From NCBI RefSeq assembly GCF_004214835.1, contig NZ_PIQJ01000001.1, forward strand, positions 1,488,001-1,552,000: a stretch of 64,000 nucleotides of DNA, read 5' to 3'. This DNA comes from Pseudidiomarina tainanensis. Lineage in GTDB: Bacteria; Pseudomonadota; Gammaproteobacteria; Enterobacterales; Alteromonadaceae. The notes under the pieces were generated by a model. It made no database searches and had not been told where the DNA came from. It was given only the letters and a program-made list of their open reading frames with translations. The position numbers and the translations under genes are program-made. The first letter of the stretch is position 1. The number at the start of each line of letters is the position of its first letter. Positions 48,649 to 56,647 of this stretch are shown here, piece by piece.

Positions 48649-50004
48649 ATGCGTCTATTAATAAATGGTTTGAGTGCTTTGGTATTTTTGCAGCTAACCG
48701 GCTGCGCCACATACGGCGTTATCGATAACCAATCACAAACCGAAAATGATGCGCCGCAAAACTATTCATTGATGAATTATGATGCAAACCATTCTCGCTC
48801 AGATGACATTACCTTGGTCTTAGCGTTCTCTGGCGGCGGTAGTCGCGCAGCGGCATTATCCTATGGTGTCCTCGAAGGTCTCCGTGACACCCAACTTATC
48901 ATTGATGACAAAGAAGTTCGCTTACTCGATGAAGTTGATTTAATTACTTCGGTTTCCGGGGGGAGTTTTACTGCCGCATATTATGGTTTACACGGCGATA
49001 AAATCTTTGATGATTTTGAACAAGATTTCCTACAGCGCGATTATGTTTCCGAATGGCTATATGGTTTGGCGAGCCCTATGTTGTGGTTTTCGCGCAAAGG
49101 CCGTACCGATATTGCCACTCGTATATATGAACAACGATTGTTCAAAGGCGCTACATTCGCTGATTTAAGCAAACAAGATGGCCCGTTAATACTGATCAAT
49201 GCATCAGATTTAGGCGGCGGTATTCGGTTTTCATTTATACAAGAATATTTTGATCTGTTGTGCTCAAATATTGCGAGTTTTCCTCTAGCCCGAGCAGTTA
49301 CCGCATCTTCGGCCGTACCCGTCATGCTTAATCCGGTGGTCTTAAAAAATCATCAGGGATGCTACAACCCAGCACAAAACTACCTAGAACAGCTTAACGA
49401 AGACCGAATTGAGGAAGCTAAGCTAGCACCGCACCTTATGGAAACTGTAGAAACCTTGCGAAGCTATAAGAATCGCGAAGAACGCCAGTATATTCATTTA
49501 ATCGACGGTGGAATCACCGATAATTTGGGACTCATGGCGTTTTATGAGATGGTTGAAATTGGCGGTGGTATTGCTAATTTTATGGAGCGAATTGGCAGTA
49601 AGCCTTCTAAGCGTTTGGTGATTATCTCAGTCAATGCATCAACGAAACCGCGCTACAATATCGAGCACACCAATGCGATTCCTGATATCGAACCAACGAT
49701 TAGTGCCGTTACCGATACCCAGTTACATCGCTATAATGCCGCGACGATCAGTTTAATTCGAAGAAGTATGGAGAGATGGTCTGATGAACTATCCAGCTTC
49801 TGGCAGCCGATTGATCCCTATTTTATCGAAATAAGCTTTGAAGGGATTCAACAAGAAACTCGGCGCGGATTCTTTAATCAAATACCAACGAGTCTTTCGT
49901 TAAGCGAAGAACAAGCAGACGCGTTGACCGATGTCGGTGTTGAGTTGCTACAAAACAACACCGACTTTCAACGGTTGATTCAAGAAATTAAAAGTGAACA
50001 ATAA
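48649..50004 (+). CDS. patatin-like phospholipase family lipoprotein
   Basis: From the ATG at 48649 this 451-residue protein has a lipobox L-T-G-C (Cys19) and a patatin domain: oxyanion loop S-G-G-G-S-R-A-A-A near residue 62, nucleophile segment S-V-S-G-G-S near residue 105 (Ser in place of the first Gly of G-x-S-x-G), and catalytic D-G-G in I-D-G-G-I-T-D-N. It is a serine lipid acyl hydrolase predicted to be anchored in the outer or inner membrane. GGAG stands six bases before this ATG; an upstream in-frame start was dropped. Its stop is four bases from that of convergent catalase. Confidence 0.9.
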   Translation: MRLLINGLSALVFLQLTGCATYGVIDNQSQTENDAPQNYSLMNYDANHSRSDDITLVLAFSGGGSRAAALSYGVLEGLRDTQLIIDDKEVRLLDEVDLITSVSGGSFTAAYYGLHGDKIFDDFEQDFLQRDYVSEWLYGLASPMLWFSRKGRTDIATRIYEQRLFKGATFADLSKQDGPLILINASDLGGGIRFSFIQEYFDLLCSNIASFPLARAVTASSAVPVMLNPVVLKNHQGCYNPAQNYLEQLNEDRIEEAKLAPHLMETVETLRSYKNREERQYIHLIDGGITDNLGLMAFYEMVEIGGGIANFMERIGSKPSKRLVIISVNASTKPRYNIEHTNAIPDIEPTISAVTDTQLHRYNAATISLIRRSMERWSDELSSFWQPIDPYFIEISFEGIQQETRRGFFNQIPTSLSLSEEQADALTDVGVELLQNNTDFQRLIQEIKSEQ

Positions 50005-50008
50005 GTAA

Positions 50009-51025
50009 CTATTGATTACTTAAACGCTGACCAAACGAAATGGCATAAGCGGCTGAACGCATAGGTAATACAGGGTCATCACTCGGCTGAATACCACGAA
50101 CAACACGCATTGGGTCAAAATTGATTGGTGTGCAATCTTCGCCACCGGCTGCAGTAATGGTAATTTTACCTACATTGACACGCTCACGATCTTCTGGCCA
50201 TAAAACAGAAGGATCATTGGTTGGATCTTCCTCAGCGCCAATCGTCCAATGCCAATCAAAGCTCACCTCACCGTCTGCTTCAAGTCGTTCTACTAAACGT
50301 TCGGCTAAGAATGTGGTCGGCAGCGATTTCTGTTCTTCTTGCGTTAAATAATCATTGCCCGAACTTGGTAACAACTGCCAGCGAAACTTCTCGCGCTGCT
50401 GTTCGCCGGCAACCCAAAATGCGTGAATTCCGTAATAATCTGCATTGGTATATTCACTTGATGGCATTCTGCCCTTGTTCCAATCAACAGCTGCTTGCAT
50501 TGATGGGTTAGCAGCAATGTACTTCGCAATGTCCTCACGCGTCGCCTCACCACGCATAATTTTCAAGTTCCACTGCAATAAACCTAGAAAATGATTTGGC
50601 GTACTCCCCGAGAATAAAGCGGAAGTAATTCCTGCAATGTTGTGCTGTTTGTTATCTGGTAACTGAAATTGAATCCCCACGCCACGAGTGCCTTGGCGCT
50701 CATCAGCTTCTGGATTTCCGCCACCCATAGAAAAACGTAGTGTTACCGGGACTTCGCCGGAATCAAATAAAGCGGTATTAAAGCGCTGACTAGCGGCGGC
50801 CGATGGCGTGAATGTTCCTGCCGCGCACACACCTTTCGCATGAGCTTTGCGAATACCTGGGTGGACGCCATTTAATTCTTTAAACACAGCAATAAAGTCT
50901 TGCGCGTTGGCGGACGCTGGCGGGGCATAATTATGATCATCTGCATGAGCCGCGGTTGCAGTGAGCATTGTCAATGCTACCGCAGAAAGCGATAGAGAAA
51001 GCGAACTCGGAAGTGCGTATTTCAT
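50009..51025 (-). CDS. periplasmic catalase-family peroxidase (SrpA-like)
   Basis: This 338-residue small catalase-fold heme peroxidase has a signal peptide (residues 1-28, T-A-A-H-A). The distal His is in K-A-H-A-K-G-V near residue 62, the R-F-S-M-G-G-G-N-P-E-A and G-V-G-I-Q-F motifs follow, and the proximal Tyr region is R-S-A-A-Y-A-I-S-F-G-Q-R near the C-terminus. It lacks the NADPH and flavodoxin parts of large catalases and probably removes peroxide in the periplasm. AAGG lies nine bases before the ATG. It stands 81 bases behind the DUF3149 gene and could be read from its FNR-type promoter. Confidence 0.9.
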   Translation of the reverse strand: MKYALPSSLSLSLSAVALTMLTATAAHADDHNYAPPASANAQDFIAVFKELNGVHPGIRKAHAKGVCAAGTFTPSAAASQRFNTALFDSGEVPVTLRFSMGGGNPEADERQGTRGVGIQFQLPDNKQHNIAGITSALFSGSTPNHFLGLLQWNLKIMRGEATREDIAKYIAANPSMQAAVDWNKGRMPSSEYTNADYYGIHAFWVAGEQQREKFRWQLLPSSGNDYLTQEEQKSLPTTFLAERLVERLEADGEVSFDWHWTIGAEEDPTNDPSVLWPEDRERVNVGKITITAAGGEDCTPINFDPMRVVRGIQPSDDPVLPMRSAAYAISFGQRLSNQ

Positions 51026-51106
51026 GGAAGTAACCTTATGATTAGAAGTATCATTACTTTAGCTCATCAAATACGCTTGTGCCGAGGTTTTCGATCACTG
51101 CTTTAC

Positions 51107-51253
51107 TCAATGTGAAGATTGATTCTGCTCTGCTTCGGCTGCCTTCTTGATGAAAAATATTGCGTAGAAAACGCATAGGCCAATCACAATAGCGAGCCCA
51201 GTAAATGAGAAGAATAATACTGGGTCAGTAAAAAATTCGCGCAAAATATTCAT
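51107..51253 (-). CDS. DUF3149 family small membrane protein
   Basis: This 48-residue reading frame begins M-N-I-L-R-E-F-F-T-D-P-V-L-F-F-S, a pattern I recognise from DUF3149 proteins (x-L-L-x-D-P-V-G-L-x-S), followed by one TM (about residues 14-37) and a short polar tail E-A-E-Q-N-Q-S-S-H. AAGGAG lies eight bases before the ATG. A perfect FNR box 57 bases upstream suggests induction under low oxygen. The family has no known function. Confidence 0.82.
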   Translation of the reverse strand: MNILREFFTDPVLFFSFTGLAIVIGLCVFYAIFFIKKAAEAEQNQSSH

Positions 51254-51282
51254 AACCTTACTCCTTTTGTGGTCTTATGAAT

Positions 51283-51323
51283 ATCTTAGTTTTTTATCGT
51301 TTTAAAATATTGATCCACATCAA
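51283..51323 (-). promoter_or_regulatory. FNR box and class II-type promoter of the DUF3149 gene
   Basis: TTGATCCACATCAA at 51310-51323 is a perfect FNR site (TTGAT-N4-ATCAA) inside a longer dyad with 9-bp arms. On the minus strand TAAGAT (51288-51283) is centred 31 bases downstream, against 32 expected when FNR sits at -41.5. The same dyad, followed by TTTT, could also serve as a weak AT-rich terminator of the methyltransferase gene that ends at 51329. Confidence 0.65.
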
Positions 51324-51328
51324 TATTT

Positions 51329-52510
51329 TCAATTGACGAGCGCAGCACGAATTAAATAGTTTCGCGGTGTTAATTGATAGGAACAAAATTCAGCAACCGA
51401 TACACGATAACCCGATTCCTTTAAATATTCGGCACGGTCGAGCACCAACATGACTTCTAACGGGCGCCGAAAAACATGCCTCACAAGTTCTAGTCGAGCA
51501 ACCCGTTCAGCCGCTTGATGCCCGTCTTCTAATAGCTGTAACCAGTTCAATTTCGATGGCAATTCAAGTTGATGGTAGTTAGCCGCCCAAATCGCAAAAT
51601 CTTCAAAATTACCGCTAAACCAATGCTTGCCGACAGACGGCAACGCACGATACTTCGTATCTCCAGTTACGTGTTGGTAAAGCTGCTGATAAGCCAGCCG
51701 CCATTGCACTTCGGTTTGTCGTAACCGAGCAACCCTGTCGCCGGCCGTCACTTGCCCCTGCACGGCTAACTTTAGTTGCTCTGTCGTTAACGCCAGTGAA
51801 GCGTCGTGCAATTGACGTTGTGCTGCTTGAGAAAAGCCAATGTAATCAGTTGGTTCACTCAAATGATAACAACACGGCGCAAGCATAATATCGGCACAGC
51901 GGTGTGTTACAGCTTGCTTTAACATTTCACCATGCAAATCACCACATGCATGCAACGCAACAGCGCAGTCAGCAACAGCCCAAGTGGCTGACAAATCGGC
52001 ATTCAACACATCGGCGTGGATAAATTGTTGTGCAAGCTGATGTTGATGAGCTAAACGTTTCCCAATTTCACATAACTGTTGTTGCCATTCGACACTAATC
52101 ACCTGACGCTGCCCTGCGTAAGCCAGCAATCGCCCAAGATGCCCCTTACCGGAACACCATTCTAAAATAACGGATTGCCGTTGTGGAACGTGTTCAATAA
52201 ACGCATTGATTTGTGCCAGCTTACGTCCCCCGATGCCGTTAGTGAGCCAAAATGGTGCTGTTTGATGAGAAGGTGCTAGTGCTTGTGGTATTTTCGGAAG
52301 TGAGAATACGTCGCCGAACCACGGCCTAAAAAATTCACGCTGATATTCAAAGCTACTATCGATTCTTTCGACATCGCTATGACTCAGTTCTAACAATGCG
52401 TTAATCAAGTCTTGCGGCCACGGATAGGTCGTCAACAGGGTATTTTGAAAAGGTGAAAATTGCCAAAACTGCTGATAATCAGCAAGCGTTTGAATGTATT
52501 GCTTTAGCAT
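51329..52510 (-). CDS. class I SAM-dependent methyltransferase (Methyltransf_32-like)
   Basis: The 393-residue protein has the motif I-L-E-W-C-S-G-K-G-H-L-G-R (about residues 115-127), a motif I variant with Cys, then V-I-S-V-E-W (motif II) and A-L-H-A-C-G-D-L-H (about 187-195). That combination fits the Methyltransf_32 group, whose substrates are not well known. The gene is in a minus-strand run with the SixA-like phosphatase, six bases apart. The 3' end abuts the FNR-type dyad. No substrate can be inferred. Confidence 0.85.
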   Translation of the reverse strand: MLKQYIQTLADYQQFWQFSPFQNTLLTTYPWPQDLINALLELSHSDVERIDSSFEYQREFFRPWFGDVFSLPKIPQALAPSHQTAPFWLTNGIGGRKLAQINAFIEHVPQRQSVILEWCSGKGHLGRLLAYAGQRQVISVEWQQQLCEIGKRLAHQHQLAQQFIHADVLNADLSATWAVADCAVALHACGDLHGEMLKQAVTHRCADIMLAPCCYHLSEPTDYIGFSQAAQRQLHDASLALTTEQLKLAVQGQVTAGDRVARLRQTEVQWRLAYQQLYQHVTGDTKYRALPSVGKHWFSGNFEDFAIWAANYHQLELPSKLNWLQLLEDGHQAAERVARLELVRHVFRRPLEVMLVLDRAEYLKESGYRVSVAEFCSYQLTPRNYLIRAALVN

Positions 52511-52516
52511 TGTCTA

Positions 52517-53011
52517 TTATTCAGGAACCGTAACAACGAGTCTTGTGACAATTAACTCATCGGCGTGAAATTGCAACATAAACACATCGCCGTAATCACG
52601 TTCACTTAGTTCGAAATCGTCACCACCAAGAAATTTAACGAGCGTCGGTACAGTGTTACTGTGACCAATCACTAATGCATTACGTTGCTCAGTTAACAGC
52701 GCCTTTGCCAAAGCTTCGCTATCGCTTGCCACATAAGTGGTTACTGGCAAATTAAACTGAGCGGCAACTGGCGCAGCAGTCTCTTGTGTGCGTTTATATT
52801 TCGTCGAGAGTACTTTCTCAAGCTTCGTGTGTTTCAACATAATGGCGAGATTATTCGCGCGTTGCTGACCTTTATTCGACAAACCTGGATCAACTTGATC
52901 AGGGACCTTCTCTGCATGGCGCGTCACGTAAATAGTAAAGGTTTCAGTTGCATGCGCCATGGCATTCCCCCCCAAAGCTAGAATAATAATTGCCAATGCT
53001 AATTTGAGCAT
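52517..53011 (-). CDS. periplasmic histidine phosphatase superfamily protein (SixA-like)
   Basis: The 164-residue protein has a signal peptide (residues 1-19, G-N-A-M-A) and a branch-1 histidine phosphatase core: catalytic V-T-R-H-A-E-K (about 29-35), L-S-N-K-G-Q-Q-R, S-T-K-Y-K-R-T-Q-E-T-A, and the second catalytic His in V-I-G-H-S-N-T near residue 116. The signal peptide makes a cytoplasmic SixA role unlikely. It follows the LURP-one-like gene with no gap (TAG-ATG). Seven C at 52966-52972 code Gly in the signal peptide. Confidence 0.88.
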   Translation of the reverse strand: MLKLALAIIILALGGNAMAHATETFTIYVTRHAEKVPDQVDPGLSNKGQQRANNLAIMLKHTKLEKVLSTKYKRTQETAAPVAAQFNLPVTTYVASDSEALAKALLTEQRNALVIGHSNTVPTLVKFLGGDDFELSERDYGDVFMLQFHADELIVTRLVVTVPE

Positions 53012-53500
53012 CTAATCGGAAGCCTTTTTTTCAAGTTGCATCGCCACCATTGCTATCACGGTAAATAGCTCGTCATTCTCATTACCGTCATGGATGTCAA
53101 TGCGATGCGTGTCACGGATTGAGATTAATTTCTCAGCCGCCTTAGCGATTAATCTGCCGTTGTGATTAATGGTAAACGCAAGGTCAAGTATATTCCCTTT
53201 AAACCAAGCGCTATCATAAGGTCCACCGGTAACCCAATACTCTCGTTTCAGCGAAAAAAACTTTCGCTGCAACACCATGTCTCCAAGCATACCACTGACT
53301 AAAAATGTTGGGCGAATGGCAAAACGTTTGTGAATCAATTGCGCAATCTCTTGATCATCGCCACGATAGATGCGCCAACGCCGCCTTAACAGCGAAAACT
53401 CACCTTTCGCATAATAACAAAGTTGACCATTCTCGTCGGTGATATCGATGCGCCCGAATAATGAAATAACTCGTGTAGAAACCGTTAAAGACTTTGCCAT
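53012..53500 (-). CDS. LURP-one-related family protein
   Basis: This 162-residue protein shows the Tubby-like/LURP-one barrel pattern: D-x-x-G-Q-L-C-Y-Y-A-K-G, R-R-R-W-R-I-Y-R, A-I-R-P-T-F-L-V, and the L-D-L-A-F-T-I hydrophobic helix near the end. Such proteins are thought to be phospholipid-scramblase-like, and their bacterial role is unknown. GAGG precedes the ATG. It is cotranscribed with the histidine phosphatase. Confidence 0.75.
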   Translation of the reverse strand: MAKSLTVSTRVISLFGRIDITDENGQLCYYAKGEFSLLRRRWRIYRGDDQEIAQLIHKRFAIRPTFLVSGMLGDMVLQRKFFSLKREYWVTGGPYDSAWFKGNILDLAFTINHNGRLIAKAAEKLISIRDTHRIDIHDGNENDELFTVIAMVAMQLEKKASD

Positions 53501-53555
53501 AATCGCCTCATTTTATTCTTATTTTTTGCTGCTTAGGACAAAGAGTGCCATATAT

Positions 53556-54083
53556 TTAGGTGATTCGGTAGCGATACAAACACAGATTCTCATTGTCCGG
53601 GGTCGTTACCTCGCCATCTAATTGAAAGCCCAGTTTTTCTAATAAGCGGCGTGAAGCGGCATTACTTGGTTTAACAATGGCGTCAACGGTAGACACCTCA
53701 CACTGCTGAGTAAGATACTCCAGAATTGCTTGTGTTGCTTCAAATGCGACGCCTTTTCCACGCGCAAACTGTAGCAATGCATAGCCTAAATCAAGATGCT
53801 GTAAATAGTCGCGTTGCAGCACACTGACGACACCGAGCGCTTGTTTTCGCTCCTTTGAGTGAATTACCCATAACCCCATGTAATCAAACCGATGTGGCTT
53901 TATCACATCAGATTTTAAATACGTTTGCGCTTGCTGTTCTGAACGTACACCTCGATCGCCAATATTCTGAATAAAGCTAGGATCATTAAACAGCTCAAGT
54001 AAGAATGGCGCATCGTTTAAACATACTTGCCGCAACTCGAAACGTTCGGTTTCTAGGCAACGCGGTGACTTGAAAATATACAT
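53556..54083 (-). CDS. GNAT family N-acetyltransferase (RimJ/RimL type)
   Basis: The 175-residue protein begins with T-E-R-F-E-L-R-Q-V-C-L-N-D-A-P-F-L, the usual start of the RimJ/RimL-like group, and has the acetyl-CoA binding region L-D-L-G-Y-A-L-L-Q-F-A-R-G-K-G-V-A-F-E-A near residues 94-113, then N-A-A-S-R-R-L-L-E-K-L-G-F. The substrate could be a protein N-terminus or a small amine. AAAGGA lies about ten bases before the ATG. It lies 32 bases behind dgkA and may share its transcript. Confidence 0.9.
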   Translation of the reverse strand: MYIFKSPRCLETERFELRQVCLNDAPFLLELFNDPSFIQNIGDRGVRSEQQAQTYLKSDVIKPHRFDYMGLWVIHSKERKQALGVVSVLQRDYLQHLDLGYALLQFARGKGVAFEATQAILEYLTQQCEVSTVDAIVKPSNAASRRLLEKLGFQLDGEVTTPDNENLCLYRYRIT

Positions 54084-54115
54084 GCGCAGAGAATTCCTTT
54101 ATCTCAGTATTCGAG

Positions 54116-54490
54116 TCATTGTAAAAATTGTGGGGTAAATAGAATGGCACACCAGACAACGATCATCAGAACTAAAGCAAAGAATACCGCTGCCGAAGCA
54201 ATATCTTTAGCACGACCGCTCAGTTCATGAAATTCGGCGCCAATCCGGTCAACCACCGCTTCAACGGCTGAGTTAAGCAGTTCCGTAATAACCACAATAA
54301 ACAACGTAAAAATAAGTAATAAGCGCTCGACTAGTGATGCCTCAATCAATAAAGCCACGGGGATTAAAATCGCACATAGAATGGCTTCCTGACGAAATGC
54401 CGCTTCGTATTTCCACACTTTTGCAATGCCACGCATCGAATTAAAAGTTGCGTGAATAATTCTGTCTAATCCTGTTTTATTTGCCTTCAT
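54116..54490 (-). CDS. dgkA: diacylglycerol kinase
   Basis: DgkA rephosphorylates diacylglycerol released when phospholipid head groups are transferred to periplasmic glycans or lipid A. The 124-residue, three-TM protein has the signature E-L-L-N-S-A-V-E-A-V-V-D-R-I with the catalytic region R-A-K-D-I-A-S-A-A-V. GAGGG precedes the ATG. It is divergent from an LTA-synthase-like gene, whose product would create diacylglycerol if it transfers glycerol phosphate or phosphoethanolamine, and shares a PmrA-type box with it. Confidence 0.96.
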   Translation of the reverse strand: MKANKTGLDRIIHATFNSMRGIAKVWKYEAAFRQEAILCAILIPVALLIEASLVERLLLIFTLFIVVITELLNSAVEAVVDRIGAEFHELSGRAKDIASAAVFFALVLMIVVWCAILFTPQFLQ

Positions 54491-54533
54491 AGGAACCCTC
54501 TCTTTTGCAATCGCACAAGAATACTATTCATTT

Positions 54534-54550
54534 CTTAAGATTCGCTTAAG
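54534..54550. promoter_or_regulatory. PmrA/QseB-type box between dgkA and the LTA-synthase-like gene
   Basis: CTTAAG at 54534-54539 and CTTAAG at 54545-54550 are separated by five bases, an exact PmrA (BasR)-type repeat with 11-base period. CTTAAG is its own complement, so the site reads the same in both directions. TATTCT on the minus strand (54523-54518) starts about ten bases past the box toward dgkA; TATTCT on the plus strand (54572-54577) is 21 bases past it toward the other gene. Confidence 0.7.
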
Positions 54551-54595
54551 GATTGCCTGATAACGTCATTGTATTCTTTTACATGGCGAGAACAT

Positions 54596-56563
54596 ATGAT
54601 CAAAGCAATTAAATCAGGTATGACAAGTTATCTGCCAATCATTCTATTTGTGACAAGCAGCCTCGTTGTGCTGAGTTTATTTCGGCTCGGTTATTTATTC
54701 TTGTTTCATGATCGTGTTCTACACGCCACAACACTAACAACTTACTTTTTGCTCGGATTGCGTGCCGATATTATCCAAGTAGGTTATTTCACCCTAATTC
54801 CGTTGCTTTTATTTCCTTTTTTTAATAATTCACGGCTACACCGACGTTGGTTTCAGCTGAGCTTGATTTGGTTAGCATTCTGCTTCATCGTTATCGTATT
54901 TTTAGAGGTCGCAACGCCGGCATTTCTCATGCAATACGATACGCGTCCAAATCGCCTGTTTTTTGAATACCTACTGTACCCGAAAGAAGTCCTTTCAACC
55001 TTATGGGAAGGATTTCGTGGTTGGTTAATTTTTGGTGTGATCAGTGTCGGACTGACTCTTTATGGCTTAACGAAAGCAATAAATAAAGTCTACCATCAGT
55101 GCAAGCAACGCAAGCCGCATCATGTGTCTGCTTGGATACTTTGGCCATTCATCGTCATTGTAACCGTATTAGGCATACGTTCCACGTTGGCGCATCGTCC
55201 TGCCAACCCGGCCTTTTTCGCCGTAACCAGTGATGCGATGGTCAACTCATTACTTATCAACTCAAGTTATTCGGTCGCTTATGCAGCTTATAACCTCAAA
55301 CACGAAGCCAAAGCAAATAGCGTCTATGGTGATCTAAGCGATAGTGAGGTGATTCAAATTGTTACTGCAGAACCGCATTTAAGCGATGCAACCTTTCCGT
55401 CAAAGCAGTACCCAACCGTGCACTATCAACAGGCTTCCGTGACGCGAGATAAACCGCTTAATATTGTCATTATTCTTGAAGAAAGCTTGGGTGCCACTTT
55501 TGTGGAATCGCTCGGCGGAATTGCCGCAACCCCCAACCTTGAGAAGCTTAAAAACAATGGCTGGTGGTTCGAACAACTCTATGCAACAGGTATTCGTTCC
55601 GTGCGCGGCATTGAAGCTGTGGTTGCTGGATTTCCGCCGTCTCGAGCTCGCAGCACTGTCAAGCTCTCAAATTCACAGCGTTACTTCTTCACCATTGCCG
55701 ACGCGCTTAAACGCCAAGGGTATCATACGGAATTCATCTATGGCGGCGAATCGCACTTTGACAATATGGCTGCATTTTTCAGCGGCAATGGTTTTGAACA
55801 GATCATCGACCAGGATGATTTCGAGAACCCACTGTTTGTTGGTAGCTGGGGAGTGAGCGATCAAGATTTATTTCAAAAGCTACATAACCGTCTTGTAGCC
55901 AATAAAGATAGCCAGCAACCAACATTTACATTAGCGTTTAGCTCATCTAACCATGAGCCGTTTGAATTTCCTGTTGGTGATGTGACGCTTTTAGAACAAC
56001 CGCAAAATACCGTTAATAACGCCGTTAAATATGCTGACCATGCGCTTGGAGAGTTTTTTAATCAAGCTATGGCAAGTGAATATTGGCAAAACACGTTGTT
56101 CTTAGTGGTCGCTGACCACGACACACGCGTTTATGGCGATGAACTCATTCCACTGTCAAAATTTCATATTCCGGGCCTTATTCTGGGCGCTGACATTTCG
56201 CCACGCAAGGTCACTTCGATTGCCAGCCAGATTGATCTCGCACCGACCCTACTCTCTATTGCTGGGGTCAGCACATTCGTTCCAACCCTAGGTCAAGACT
56301 TAAGCCGAACCGATATTGCGCCAGCGAATCGGGCGTTTATGCAATTTGGTGATAACTTTGGTTGGTTCGAAGATGATCATTTAACCGTTTTAACCCTCGA
56401 CAAAGGTCATCAAGAATTCAGTTACGACGCCACGAGCAAGACGCTTACGCCAAGTATGAATAGACTCAATGAAAAGGCATTACAGCGTATCCGGGCACAC
56501 GCTATGTTGCCATCCGTCTTGTATGAAAACCGGATGTATTACGTACCACCAGAGCTACACTAA
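54596..56563 (+). CDS. LTA synthase family membrane phosphotransferase/sulfatase-like protein
   Basis: The 655-residue protein has five N-terminal TMs (to about residue 200) and a periplasmic alkaline-phosphatase-fold domain (about 285-600). Metal ligands are in I-L-E-E-S (about residue 295), A-D-H-D (D507-H508) and the S-N-H-E-P-F segment. The nucleophile position reads G-I-R-S-V-R-G-I-E-A, Ser at about 335, where LtaS/Opg/Ept relatives usually carry Thr. These enzymes move glycerol phosphate or phosphoethanolamine from phospholipids to envelope glycans. The longer frame starts with TTG; the ATG at 54596 was chosen though its ribosome site is poor. Divergent dgkA would recycle the diacylglycerol made. 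Confidence 0.88.
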   Translation: MIKAIKSGMTSYLPIILFVTSSLVVLSLFRLGYLFLFHDRVLHATTLTTYFLLGLRADIIQVGYFTLIPLLLFPFFNNSRLHRRWFQLSLIWLAFCFIVIVFLEVATPAFLMQYDTRPNRLFFEYLLYPKEVLSTLWEGFRGWLIFGVISVGLTLYGLTKAINKVYHQCKQRKPHHVSAWILWPFIVIVTVLGIRSTLAHRPANPAFFAVTSDAMVNSLLINSSYSVAYAAYNLKHEAKANSVYGDLSDSEVIQIVTAEPHLSDATFPSKQYPTVHYQQASVTRDKPLNIVIILEESLGATFVESLGGIAATPNLEKLKNNGWWFEQLYATGIRSVRGIEAVVAGFPPSRARSTVKLSNSQRYFFTIADALKRQGYHTEFIYGGESHFDNMAAFFSGNGFEQIIDQDDFENPLFVGSWGVSDQDLFQKLHNRLVANKDSQQPTFTLAFSSSNHEPFEFPVGDVTLLEQPQNTVNNAVKYADHALGEFFNQAMASEYWQNTLFLVVADHDTRVYGDELIPLSKFHIPGLILGADISPRKVTSIASQIDLAPTLLSIAGVSTFVPTLGQDLSRTDIAPANRAFMQFGDNFGWFEDDHLTVLTLDKGHQEFSYDATSKTLTPSMNRLNEKALQRIRAHAMLPSVLYENRMYYVPPELH

Positions 56564-56647
56564 ATTAATAACTGTTCAAAAATTGATCTATTTGAAAGAT
56601 ATGCCATTCTAAAACAATGACTTAATTATTCTAAAAAGCCATTGGGA

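Noticed and set aside
50002-50022. TAAGTAA-N7-TTACTTA dyad between the convergent patatin and catalase stops
   Set aside because: Could be a bidirectional terminator, but the stem is AT-rich and only 7 bp with no T-run; too weak to call.
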